Source: Skeletonema tropicum
Lineage: Eukaryota; Bacillariophyta; Thalassiosirophyceae; Thalassiosirales; Thalassiosiraceae
DNA: 64,000 nt
Direction of reading: 5' to 3'
NCBI GenBank assembly: GCA_037178625.1
Contig: CM074127.1
Location: 3,720,001-3,784,000, forward strand
Position 1 is the first letter of the stretch. Every line of letters begins with the position of its first letter. The translations under genes were made by a program, and so were the position numbers. Positions 35,695 to 46,551 of this stretch are shown here, piece after piece. The notes beneath the pieces are model-generated. The model was given only the letters and a program-made list of their open reading frames with translations. It had not been told where the DNA came from and made no database searches.

Positions 35695-36949
35695 ATGCCT
35701 GCCGAGAGGATCAGCCCGCCTCCATCCCCGAGGAACACCTTCACCCATCTCACTTATTCTCGTCATCACCTCATTGATATTGCAAAAGAGACCATCAAAA
35801 TTTCAGAAAATGGGCACTATATAAACAAAAGAGGCGAGACCATCCAATTGAAGCAAGATTTGGACTGGGCGGTGGAGCATTGTGTGCACTATGAACATGA
35901 GTTTGATTTTAAAGAGGCACTAAAGCAGCATGACGAGGGCAATGGCTCTTTAGATGAAGTCTCTGAGGGCGGTCAACTACAAAGCATCAACCAAAGAAGT
36001 TTATCATCAGCACGGGGCTTCCAACGAACTTCATTCCTGGTTGTGTCAGCTTCTTGGCTTGAAGCAGCATCGGAATTGCAGGCATGCGACGACAGTGTGC
36101 GTGTGGGAGTATTGAACTCCGCTTCGGGTACAACTCCTGGAGGAAGATTCCTAAAAGGCACAGTGAGTCAAGAAGATTGCTTGTGTAGGGCTAGTTTATT
36201 GTACTCTTGCATTAGTCAGCCTAAATTTCAATCTGAGGGAAGGTTTTATGGAAAGAATAGGAGTTTTAGATATGGAAGTAGCAACTGCGTGATTTTCAGC
36301 CCCGATGTTCCAGTAATAAGAGAGGACACTGTAGAAGGCAAACTACTTGACAGATATGAAAAGGTATCATTTGTTAGTGTAAGTGTTTACAAACTGACAA
36401 GAAATTGTGGCTCAAATTGACCAGTTCATTTCTCACGTACTCTCATCATCCTTACATATGTAGCTTCCAGCTCCTAATGCATTCACGACGAGCACTTCAA
36501 CTGGTAAGGAATACAACGACATTGAAAGTGAAGATCGAGAAAAGGGCTTAGCTAATGCACGTAATATGAGTGTGCATTGCCTTGCTGGTTTGGATCAAAA
36601 TTCAGATTCAGATGAGCTCTTTGAGCAAAAACGCCGCGCACTTCGTGCATCTGTTTCTGACAGAATCCACCGCGCTTTGTCCGCATTTTTACTCGGGGGG
36701 TGTACTGATCTGGTTCTTCCAGCTTTTGGGTGCGGCGTGCATGGGAATGATCCGTCAATGGTAGCAGAAGTGTTTCGAGAGATGCTCACAGATCCACACC
36801 AGTTCGGGGGGAGATTCAGGACTGTTGTATTTGCTATTCCTCCATCCAGAAAACAAAACTACCAGGCTTTTGCTGCGTACTTTCAAAAGCAGCAGGTAAC
36901 AACAATCAAAAAGCCACAGCTAATCAGAGGGGCAACTACTTTGAATTGA
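35695..36949 (+). CDS. PARG-like / TIGR02452-family macrodomain protein
   Basis: Likely hydrolyses ADP-ribose polymers or ADP-ribosyl modifications, as microbial-type poly(ADP-ribose) glycohydrolases do. Exons 35695-36378 and 36464-36949 encode 389 aa; intron 85 nt with a GTAAGT donor. Family features in order: VLNSASGTTPGGRFLKGTVSQ (the nucleotide loop, G-G then G-x-x-x-Q) with EDCLCRASLL, then NCVIFSPDVPVIR, LPAPN, and DLVLPAFGCGVHGNDPS. The catalytic Glu pair of canonical PARG (GGG-x6-8-QEE) is represented here by GGRFLKGTVSQED, so Q-E-D instead of Q-E-E. The frame is intact; a low-complexity linker lies at residues ~80-105. Confidence 0.85.
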
Positions 36950-37008
36950 ATTTCGAAAGTAGATTATTCGTCTTGTTTTGTTAATGTTTAATTATTCGAA
37001 AGAACCAT

Positions 37009-39561
37009 CTACAATATATTGCTGGTAAGGCTCTGGGGTAAAACGCTTTGTTTTTCAATTTGAGTGACTTCATAGTCAGCTCCACCGTTCAGACGAAGCT
37101 TAATATCATGATAAGCTAGAAGAGAAGGCCTGTGCCCAACCGAAATGAATGTCAATCCACTAGATGATAATGCCACCTTGTTATCCTCTCCTCGCTTGAG
37201 ATCTTTCTGTGCCATGTTCCGCAGCAAGGAATACATCTTTGCCTCTGATGCTACGTCCAAGGCCGACGTAGCTTCGTCACAGATGACCAGCCTAGGCTTG
37301 TTGACAACAAGGCGACCGAACGCAAGACGTTGTTGTTCACCCAATGAAAGAGTATTTCCCCAGTCGAGAACTTCATTCAGACCTTTGATCGGGTCCCCAT
37401 CTCCAAAGCGATATGGAAGCTCACGAAGATCAACCATTTCGAGCACATCCAACAAATCTTGATCCTATGAGAAGAAAAGAGCACAAATGTCAGAGGTGTT
37501 GATCATAGTGAAAGTAGAAATGGGAAAAACCTCTACTTACCGTCAACGACTGCCTCAAAAGATGAGAGCGACTCAGCCTGTGTCCGTCTGGGTAGTCATC
37601 TGGATTTAATGACTCTGTTGAGGGATACAGTAGCTGATCTTTGAGTGATCCAAGTGCGCAGTATGGACGCTGCGGAAGGAAGTAAACTTCATCATCTGTG
37701 ACTCGAGTGATTGAGCCCGACCCAGCTGTCCAAAGCCCGGCAATGGCTCTGAGCAGGGAACTTTTACCACAACCTGAGCTACCACTAATAAGCAGATGTT
37801 GTCCTTCGTGGATCGTCAAATCCAAGTTATCTATGAGTACACGATTTCTATCGGGCGTATCTAGACGAAGCTTGTCGATCCGCATCAGAACATTGTCCCC
37901 ATTACTAGAAGATATCTTCTGTAGGTTGAGTTGGATAGATTGGTTGCTCATCTCAGCTCCTACTTTCATTGGTTCATCATCAATACTAGTCGCATTCACT
38001 TCAGCGGGAAGTGCCAGAAGACTGTCTTCGTTGCTCCTCGCCGGGTCTGCGTCCCGCATAGAAGTAAGGAACGTTGAAAGACGCTCTATGCCAGCAGAAA
38101 ACGAACTCAATTGCTCAAAGTCATTCACAATCACACTCAAATCATTTAGGATATGATTGAAAGCTCCAACAGACTGAGAAATCACACCAAGTTGAATTGA
38201 ACCGGCAAAGTACTGAGGAGCAACCACAGCAACAGGAACAATCTGCACGAAGTAGTTGTAACATGTAGTGAAGAACTCCAAGTTCCTTTGTTTGGCATTA
38301 ATCTCTCGTTTGTTGTCAACACTGTTGCAGTGGAAGAAAAAGTGTAAAAGTGTAAACAAACAATGCGCAAGGAAGGTTACACTCATCAATACAAATATAT
38401 GACTTACACCTTTCGTAGTCGTGTAGATACCTCCTTTCCCTCGACATCTTCTCCTCCATAAAAAGCAATGGATTCAGCGTTCTCTCTTATGCGAACAAGT
38501 AAATAACGCAAATCGGCCTCAGACCTCAACTTGAGAAAGTTCAATGGGAGCAGTGACCTACCAAGCAAACTTGTTGACACAGTTCCAAAAGCTGCATATC
38601 CAATGATTGTTGCGAACAGCTGAGGCTGAATTGAATACAGGATAAAAGAGAAGGACACCAAATCAATCATGCTACGTGCAAGCTCAATGAAGAGCTGAAG
38701 ACTGAATGCAGTGAAAGTTCGCACGTCCTCCGTGATACGCTGGTCTGGATTGTCAATTAATGTATTAGCTCCTCCTTTGTTGTTGCTTCCGTCCTCTCCT
38801 TCATTATTTGTCGATTCTTCTCCTGCCGCAAAAATATCTCGTTCCAAAGCGTAGTAAACTCGATTGGAATTATACAGCTGTAGAGTACGATCTGTCATCC
38901 ATTCCCTCCAGTGCACAGCGAGTTGTTCTCTTTGAAATCTATACAACACTGACACCGGTGCACCAACTACAAGAGCAGCGCCAAATTTGGTCATCATATT
39001 GTAGAATTCAACAGTATCTTTGGATGATAAAGCATTCCAGAAATCTTTGGAAATGTAAGAGAATGCCACGCTTACACTTGAGTTCATAATGAGTAGCACA
39101 ATCATGCCAAGAAAGAGTTTCCTCCCCGCTTGAGATTCTTTGTAGTATGGGTAAGCCATTGACCAAAATGTTCCAATTAGTTCGGAAGCCTTCTCGAGTG
39201 TCATGTTGTTTTCTTCATTGTAGATGGTGCTGCTTTTATCATCATTGCCATCTCCATTAAGACGCTGCTTGTCTGAAGAGACTTCACTCTCTACTTCATT
39301 ATCTCCACCGCCATTTGGTACACTGTACAGCTGAAACTTGTTCTGACTTCTCTGAAAATGAGTAGGGATGGCGAATTTTGCAGCCGCTACGTGATAATGA
39401 CGGCCCGTGGATGATGCGACCCCAGCGACTCCACCGCCAACGTTGCTATTGCCCCAGGCTGCCGCAAGTAGCAGCTGATATGCGATTATTACCACTCGCA
39501 AGAGATTCATCTTCGACTTCATCGTTGAGTTGAAGAAATGATTCTGCCTTGCCCCAGCCAT
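37009..39561 (-). CDS. ABC transporter half-molecule, ABCD/SbmA-YddA type
   Basis: Exons 39561-38408, 38321-37541 and 37464-37009; 796 aa. The N-terminus has a hydrophobic signal-like segment (LLRVVIIAYQLLLAAAWG) and a 100-residue low-complexity linker. The membrane domain (about residues 140-420) has several hydrophobic segments and the D-family style EAA-like loop. The nucleotide-binding domain has Walker A GSSGCGKSS, Q-loop FLPQRPY, signature LSLGEQQ, Walker B LVICDEATSALD and H-loop SVGHRPSL. Half-size transporters of this type act as dimers, carrying fatty acyl-CoA, cobalamin or peptides in peroxisomes, plastids or bacteria. The substrate cannot be told. Introns are 86 and 76 nt. Confidence 0.9.
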
Positions 39562-39899
39562 CGCGTCGTCAAATAATGCTTTGTTCGTTGCTGACTCTAA
39601 GGTGCAATTCGACCGGACATACTAAGGGAGAGCTAAAAAGTAAAGACTAACTCTACTAACCATGTAAAGCGTTAGCGTACATGTAGGTAAGTTATACTTA
39701 CTTAGTATGGCTAGAGCTACTCGGAAAAACAGAATCTGTCCGTGGGCGGAAGAGTTGCGCTTTTTTAAAATCGACTACTAATTCCTACGTCCATGAATTA
39801 GAAATAAGCAGCTTAAAAAATAGAGTACAAACAAGCAACTTAAAAAAATATGCGTACAAACCAGGCTCGAGTTACGAGTTAGCTACATACGTTATGTAG
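39562..39899. other. Divergent region and unresolved 5' end of SMYD gene
   Basis: 338 bp. A possible first exon of the next gene lies at 39707-39741 (starts MARATRKNRICP) with a weak GTGGGC donor; a TACTAAT branch-like site is at about 39775. Joining it to 39900 keeps the frame, but this is only a candidate. GTAGGTAAGTTATACTTACTTAG-like palindromic sequence lies at about 39684-39705. Confidence 0.3.
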
Positions 39900-41304
39900 G
39901 AAGAAGGAGGAAAGGGCACAGGAAGGGGGGGTTCCACCCCCCCTTTACCGTGGCCTAATAGCGACACGAGATGTGTCTGCAGGAGAATGTCTTTTTGTCA
40001 TACCTGCTGTAGCAGCAGCTCCCATTGATCAAGTTTACAATCGATTTCTTCAAGAGGAGGATGACGAAGAAGATTATGATGATATTGATGATGATATTGA
40101 AACGAGCAATAATGATTCAAGTTTTGTCAAGAAAGATGGACCATATCTTGAATCAATTGCTGAAGATATGCTTATCGAACAAATTCAAGCTTTGGTTGAC
40201 GTTGATGCAGAAGAGTCTGCTGTTGCAGAGGAAAATATACCACATGCAAAGAGCTTGCTGCATGCATTTGTGTCTCAAATGAGTTCTGATGAAGTTCCAT
40301 CAACTGCAACAAATAATGAGGAATTGATGAAGATACTGCTATTGAGGGGTAACACTGCAAACTTCGACATGGACAATCAAGTCCTAGACAGGGAAACTAT
40401 ACTGAGCATCATTCGCCGCAATGCATTTGGCGCCGATTTCCACAATTACGATACTATTGCGACATGTTGGAATACAACTCCTGATGGAAAGAAATGCTAC
40501 AATCGTTTATTGGGTGCATATCCTCTATCAGCAATGATTAATCACTCGTGTTCTCCAAATGCTGTTCGGGTATTTGGACACATTCCCATCAGTGGTACGA
40601 ATGACCCAGGTAGATCTGATTTCTCTGATAAAATCCAAGGCGATGAAGTTATGATTGTACACGCGAATAAGTCGATTGCAAAAGGAACCGAAATAACGTG
40701 GTCCTACATTCCTCCGGCAATCCCAATCACTGAGCGTCGCGATGCACTTTTATCGAAATATGGCTTCACGTGTAATTGCTTGCGTTGTATGCAGGAGGAG
40801 AAGGCTCTTAAGGCCAACCCACTGACCACAATAGGTGATTACGTACCGGGAAACGTAACATCAATGAGAGATATGATTCAGACCATCGAACAGAATCCGT
40901 CATCTAATGACATCAGGGTATCATTCGCACCTCTCTATCTTGAATACTTCAACATAGCACTCGCACAGCATAGTGATATTGCCAAAATCAACGATATTCT
41001 GAAGCTGGCAACTCGTCTTCATTTTTCGTTCGTGGCATGCAATAATGCGTGCACTGAGCACTTGTCGATTTTGCATATGTGCTATGACCTAGCAGGTGTA
41101 CTACACTCTCATGCTTTGCAGCACAAGTCGGAAGGCGCTATGACTCAAGTACGATTCTGGACTGATCAACTGAAGAAAGCTGTTATGATTCGATACGGCA
41201 ACTTAGGAGAGGACTTGGAAAAGGTGAGAGCGCTGATGAAACACTCCAAGTTAGTGCTGAGGAAGAAAGATGGATGGTATTCTGTGAACGATAAATTTAT
41301 TTAA
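39900..41304 (+). CDS. SMYD-like SET-domain protein (5' end incomplete)
   Basis: Probable protein-lysine methyltransferase. The open frame before position 39973 already reads RGLIATRDVSAGECLFVIP, the expected SET N-terminus, but contains no ATG. The start must therefore lie in an upstream exon spliced to about 39900. Further motifs: AMINHSCSPNAVR (SAM-binding N-H-S-C) and GTEITWSYIPP with RRDALLSKYGFTCNCLRC, the post-SET Cys cluster. No MYND zinc finger is seen. A 75-residue acidic insertion lies inside the SET domain. A G7/C7 perfect hairpin (39925-39943) sits at the beginning of the visible exon. Confidence 0.78.
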
Positions 41305-41363
41305 TACTATCTTTGCTACATTGGTTACCCCCCACCCTATTATGAAAACATTCCTGCTTAAGC

Positions 41364-43030
41364 TCAAGCAGCCGCAATCATTCTCTGTCCTCTATTTGTT
41401 TCTGCCATCTTTTCAATAGCTTGCCAACGGTCTGCGATTGCTTGAATCTTCTTTTTCGCCTCCTCTTCCTCCCTGAAATATGCAGTGGTGCATTGATCAT
41501 ACAACACCAAATCATATTCCATATACATTTTCAACACATTCTGTGCCAACCCCTCAACAGTGGCATTCCAGTGACCAGAGCTATTTTTGTAGAGTGGCCC
41601 ATAAATGATGGGCAAGACAGTTTGCGCATTCAACCTCGATAGGCAGCCACTATTCACGAGATGTTCATTGTTCCACAAGAAGAGAGCGCGTTCAACAACT
41701 TGAAAGTGATCCGAGTCGAGACATCTCGCAAGATTTGTAAAGAGAGTTTTACTGATTTGATTGAGTTGTTCCGCCCCCAGCAATTCAAGAATTTCCTCAA
41801 GTTCGTTCAAAAAGAGAACCTGTTTGCCAGAGCAAGACCAGGGCCAGCATTTGAAGAACCCGTTGAGGATTGGTGTAGCAGTGTCTGCATCTTTCTCAAC
41901 ATATTGAATGATACAGTATGATAGCTGCTGGTGATAAAGACCAACGCACTTGGGCTTATGGAGGGGAATAAGAGCCCTGACAAGGAATTGCAAGTGCTCC
42001 TTCTTCAACGGAATCGCAAACCCGTTGATGATTGACCCAAGAATTTCGAGCAGCTCCCCAATTCCATTATGGCGCTCAGTTTCGTACACAAATCTGTAAA
42101 ACACATTGGATATGGCCCTGCGAATGAAGGACCTATGGGACATGAATTTTCCATAAATACGATGAAGAATTGTTTTCAAATAGTCACGCTCGCGAGGGTC
42201 CTCAGAATCAAAGAGCTCCACAAGTTGAAGGCAAAAACGTTGATCGACATACTTCTTTGCAGCCTTGGCATTCACTTCCGAGCTCACAATAAAACGTAAG
42301 AAAAATTCGTACGCAACTTGAAGGTGTGGCCACGCCGGCTCAAGGACAGGTTCATCCTCCTCCGGATCAAAGTCATCCGTTGCCGGAGGAAGAGCACGGC
42401 AAACATTAGCTGATACCATGGCAATGAGATCAGACATGACGGACTCAGTGAAAATTTTCTGTCCAGCTGGGGTATTAACATAGTCAACTAACTCAAGAAG
42501 TGTCTGCCGTTTCATATCCTTCCCCCGCTTGTCAGATGTGGGGTCATCGAAGGAGAAGATAACTCCACAAAGTTGAAGCTTCAACTTAAATAACTCCTCA
42601 CGTTTGTTGGGCGGGGCGTCCCTCAATGCGGGTAACTCCCTTAGCGCAGAAGGGGGACTGCCAATTTGAGCCAAAGTATTCTGATTGGTAGGGGGGACTA
42701 CATGACGAGAGTGGGCTCCACCAGCGTCTTCCATACTATTCGCAATTTTTTGTTTTGCAGTCGCAGTGATGGAAAGAGACTGGCGACTTTTAGTCTTTTT
42801 GGCGTGATCAGCAGCTGCAGCTGCATTTGAGTCTGGTGCAACAGGAGCTGGGGCAGCAGGAGGGGCAGCAGCAGCGGGTGCGGGTGCCGGAGACTCGGCC
42901 TGTAAAGAATTATTTAAGATAGTTGTTTGTAAAATGTTTGTTAGAAATGGCTGCACAGGAAAATGTTGAAATTGAAATTATTCTAACAAAAGAGACAGCG
43001 TTGCTCATATACCCCCCATAGACCTCTCAT
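41364..43030 (-). CDS. PP2A B56 (B') regulatory subunit
   Basis: Targets protein phosphatase 2A to substrates. The main exon is 42899-41364. The B56 core covers about 450 residues (from SALRELPALRDAPPNKREEL to the C-terminus) with conserved segments PHLQVAYEFFLRF, DSEDPRERDYLKTILHRIYGKF, ALFLWNNEH and FREEEEAKKK. The N-terminal ~80 residues are a Pro/Ala run. The frame upstream of 42899 has no ATG but ends in TTCTTTACAG, a good acceptor. A small first exon at 43030-43013 (MRGLWG) with a GTATAT donor would fit in phase and give 517 aa; this part is low confidence. No frame breaks. Confidence 0.9.
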
Positions 43031-43474
43031 GGTTGGATACAAGCTCTCAGGACCTTTCCCCAGCGCCCCCTCAGTCCCCCTCCGACAAATCAACCCGACA
43101 CCGGAAAATCATTTTTTGCTAAACCAGCTCTTCATTTTTCATCGTGCAAACTTACCGCGTTTTGTCTCCTGCTACTCTTCTTCGCTTTCCGGCCAAGACT
43201 TTTCATCATTCCTCACGTACACGGATAGAAAATCTTTCCGTGTGGCGGTGCTTCTCTACAAGGCACCACTTGGTCGTAGTAGACAGCCAATACTACAAGC
43301 GCCAACGGGTCGATTAGATTGTGAAATTTTGTTGACAGTCGCCGTCGCGACCAGACTCTCGCGCGCGACAACGAACGGGAGAAAGGGTCACTGTGACATG
43401 AAGATGTATTGTTATTTTCATTTTAGTGACATGCAAATCAACCGCCATAGTTACACTTCTTATGACAATAGAGG

Positions 43475-43872
43475 ATGGGGAGCAGGGCTATACCCACTCC
43501 GTACCCACCGAAAAAATACCTAGGTATCAGGTATTTTTTGGGTATTGGGTGTAACTATTGCGTACGTACGTGCTCGATTTCAGTATGGGTACTTACCTGA
43601 TACGTACTTACCCAAGGGTAACTACCTTCTGGGTACTCCTAATCAGTACAAAAGAGCTCGAAATACCCGTAAAATTGCGAAATTTACCCCTGAAATGACC
43701 AAAATTCTTCAGAAAAGTACCCATTCAAGGACCTAACTCGCACCTAACGGGGTCACCTAGGTAATGGGTACGTAACCAAGTAATACGTACCCAGTCGAAA
43801 ATACGGATGGGTATTACCCAATACGTAGGTACCTACGTTTTTTCGGACTAGGTATACAGCCCTGATGGGGAG
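43475..43872. mobile_element. hAT-like MITE, 382 bp
   Basis: The element spans 43483-43864 and begins CAGGGCTATACCC and ends GGTATACAGCCCTG. It is flanked by an exact 8-bp duplication ATGGGGAG at 43475-43482 and 43865-43872. CAGGG ends and 8-bp target duplications are hallmarks of hAT transposons. The interior is full of GGTA/TACC motifs in both orientations (GGGTACGTA, TACCTAGGTA), so it can fold extensively. No coding region. Confidence 0.8.
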
Positions 43873-44662
43873 CAGCCCAAGGGTAAATAAATAGGGTATG
43901 TCACAGAGAGTGTGACGCTTACCGTCTCGGGGGCAAAACCAAATGTGTCACAAAAGCCGATTTCTACGTATTCCTACGTTGTACCTAATACTGTCCACCG
44001 TTGTCCACCGAACACACACAATTTCCCTAAGTGACAGTGCCGATACGACGTTCGGTTCCCTGTAGTTGAGTCTCGCTTGCTTCGTCGTTTCCCGTCATTG
44101 AAAGCTCGAACTGATCATTCACCGCTCAAGGCAACGGCAACATGGCCGACGTGCCGCCGCTGGAATAGACCAAGTTAATGGCCGTATTATGGGATGATTG
44201 GTGGCTGATCGTTACTATGGATTACTATGCCTGTGTTATCGTGCTTGGATCCACCAGAAACGCTCCTTAGGATGTTCAATAAGCACTGTTCAATGGGCGG
44301 CACTCGCCGGACGTCACCGTCTAATATTGCCTCCATGCTGCCTTCTCTCGGCGGATTCGGCAGCGGCGAGGGCCTCAACACCAACTTAATAATCCATAGT
44401 AACGATCAGCCTCCTCTCGTCCCATATTACGGCTATTAACTTGGTCTATTTCAACGGCGGCAACGGTGTCAAGGTTGCCGGCCTCTAGCTAGCGGCGTGT
44501 TGGTGCTGATCATCATTTTCGGACCGGCACTGACTTTCGCATTTGGTTTTGCCCCCGAGACGGTAAATCCTCTTTATTTTTTTTACGCGTAAACGTCGCG
44601 GTGAAGATTTCCCGCCAAAATTTGAGTCATACCCTATTTTTTATTTTACCCTTGGAGCAGCC
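43870..44662. mobile_element. Second hAT-like foldback element, 777 bp
   Basis: The element spans 43878-44654, begins CAAGGGTAAATAAATAGGG and ends CCCTATTTTTTATTTTACCC then TTG, and is flanked by the 8-bp duplication GAGCAGCC (43870-43877 and 44655-44662). Inner inverted segments match too: ACCGTCTCGGGGGCAAAACC near 43921-43940 pairs with its complement near 44549-44568. An inner pair of arms about 60 bp long (about 44162-44223 and 44390-44451) starts GGAATAGACCAAGTTAATGG. No transposase frame, so it is a non-autonomous element that could form one long hairpin. Confidence 0.78.
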
Positions 44663-44810
44663 GGTAGAAGTAAGCCTAACCTTGACATCTCTATCGAAAG
44701 CACCTGCATGAACATAGCAGTCGCTTAGCACAAAGACAAACTCTTTAAGGAGATCGTTATGCAACAAGGAGGTACAGATAGCTCAGATCTTTTCAGTAAT
44801 CGTACTACTT

Positions 44811-45820
44811 TTACTCTTTACCTTCGTCCGACTCATCTCTAACATAAACATTATACACCACGTTGCCATTTTCCAAATAGTTTCGTTCTATCCATCGTTC
44901 CCCATCAAACCAAACGGTATCAATATAGGTTGTCCGCCCTTTCAGTAATCCAAAAAAGCCGACGGGAAGGTTCGACATTCCAAACACATTTGTTTTGATA
45001 TCTTGGTATTGAAAAGAGAATACACCAGGGTTCACTGGGCCAATCTGAGTAAGCAAGTGAAGCGGAAGAAAAGTTAAATGAGGATGAGTGGAAATCAGTT
45101 TGCACATAAAGCAGAAAAGTGCAGTCTCTTGAACTTACATCCACAGAACAAGTTGATTTGGCAACCAACTCTCTCAATCCCATTATTTGCTTGCTAAATT
45201 TGAGTACATAATCCATCTTTCCGTCACACCCCATGAACTCTCCAATTCGCATGACGACAGTGGATCCATATGGCAACTCTGCACCTCCATCACCATCTTG
45301 TCCCTCACCACTTGGATCAGTTGAGAATACCATACGCCAACTTTTCCCTTCCAAACCCGCTACAAACTTTGCAGTGCCCATCTTGTCGTTTCTACCGGAG
45401 AAATCAATTGGCGTCTGTGACTTTTCTACAACAGCTTTGACATATTTTGTTAATTCTTCACGTTTTTCTGTTGATAATGTCTGGTATTGCAAATCTTCTT
45501 TGAGTATTGTTTGGAGCTGGGCACGAAGTTCTTGCAGTTCGAACAGCTTCTGTTCTAACAGGTGCAGGACTTTTACTGCTGTCGTCGCCATATGTCCTAG
45601 TCTTTTTCTTTTTACTGCTGCCAAATCCAGATCCAGGCGACGCATGTAGACATGAGTTGTCACGAGATGATGACGTAGTGACGTAACCTGATCTTTGCTG
45701 TTGTATCGATATTATGGACTGCGCCGGAGAGGAGAGTTTGGGTGAAGATTGTACAGATGCAAAGGCGTCGGCTGTCGACAGCAGACAAGCAACTGATATG
45801 ATATAGGGAATGATTGACAT
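44811..45820 (-). CDS. Plastid lipid-associated protein / fibrillin-like
   Basis: Probably a lipid-binding plastid protein linked to thylakoids or plastoglobules. Exons 45820-45139 and 45044-44811; intron 94 nt. The signal peptide ends STADAF-A, the diatom plastid motif. After a Ser/Lys-rich stretch comes a helical region (HLLEQKLFELQELRAQLQ) and the fibrillin-like domain with SWRMVFSTDPSG and MRIGEFMGCDGKMDYVLKF, then NPGVFSFQYQDIKTNVFG and a C-terminal DTVWFDGERWIERNYLE. One +1 frame break between 45458 and 45663, probably near 45570-45620 (AGTAAAAGTCC), separates the targeting part from the domain. Corrected length 304 aa. Confidence 0.78.
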
Positions 45821-46051
45821 GGTACGCGATGTTCAGAACGAAAATTGTGAGAGACTATCAGAGCTGAGAGCATCATCTCCCGATCACCACTTTCACTTCG
45901 TGGGGAGGAGACTTTTGTATTAATTCCTCCGTTGCACCAAAAACCAACTCAGATTTTTTAGCAAAAAAGCTCAAAGCAAAAAGCAATCCCAGACCCAGAC
46001 ATCCCAGCAACAACTCAACAACTCAGCACACAGCGACGCAGACTCTTTCAA
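45821..46051. other. Divergent intergenic region, fibrillin/PET191
   Basis: 231 bp, with an A/T-rich and CAACAACTCAACAACTCAGC-like stretch immediately before the PET191 start. Confidence 0.35.
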
Positions 46052-46364
46052 ATGGTAAGCTGTTGATGTGGTACCATTGCTTAATTATTTTCCCTCTCTG
46101 ATTCATAGCTGACCTGTTGAGATACCCTCCGAAACGACTACCTCTTTGGACCATAAGGCAAAAAAGTGTAATGAGGCCGCACTCTCTCTCCTTGTGTGCA
46201 TGGAGAAAACAGATTGTGTGATGAAGGAAAAGAAGAGCTTGGAAGAGTGTATGAAAGACCCAATTGAATCAGATCCGTGTAAAGCAGTGCGGAATGCCTA
46301 CTACAATTGCAAACATTCACAATTGAACATGAGAACTCGCATAAGAGGGGTACGACAATATTAA
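46052..46364 (+). CDS. COA5: Cytochrome c oxidase assembly factor PET191/COA5
   Basis: Small twin Cys protein of the mitochondrial intermembrane space needed for complex IV assembly. The domain is clear: KKCNEAALSLLVCMEKTDCV, then SLEECMKDP, SDPCKAVRNAYYNCKHSQLNMRTRIRG, with Cys spacing of the family. The start appears to be an exon that contains only the ATG at 46052-46054, followed by a GTAAGC donor. If the acceptor is TCATAG (46108) one extra T near 46116 must be removed (85 aa, N-terminus MLTCEIPSE). If it is GTTGAG (46121) the frame is intact (81 aa, MIPSETTT). Confidence 0.85.
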
Positions 46365-46551
46365 TCCTTTGAAAAACAATTAAGCTGAATTCACCTGGCA
46401 GAGCACACAAAACCTTTTGAATATAATATTGGAGCAGCAAAATTAGCAAAAGCAATTGACTTGCGAATTGTAGAAGAGTTTAAACATCACTCCTAATAAT
46501 ATTTGTATTCTACCCTAAGTATTCATTGATCTTGATTTATGAAAGCTTGAT

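Noticed and set aside
43029..43523. 164-codon frame upstream of the B56 gene
   Set aside because: It overlaps the B56 promoter/first exon and runs into the hAT element; composition is not protein-like and no family fits.
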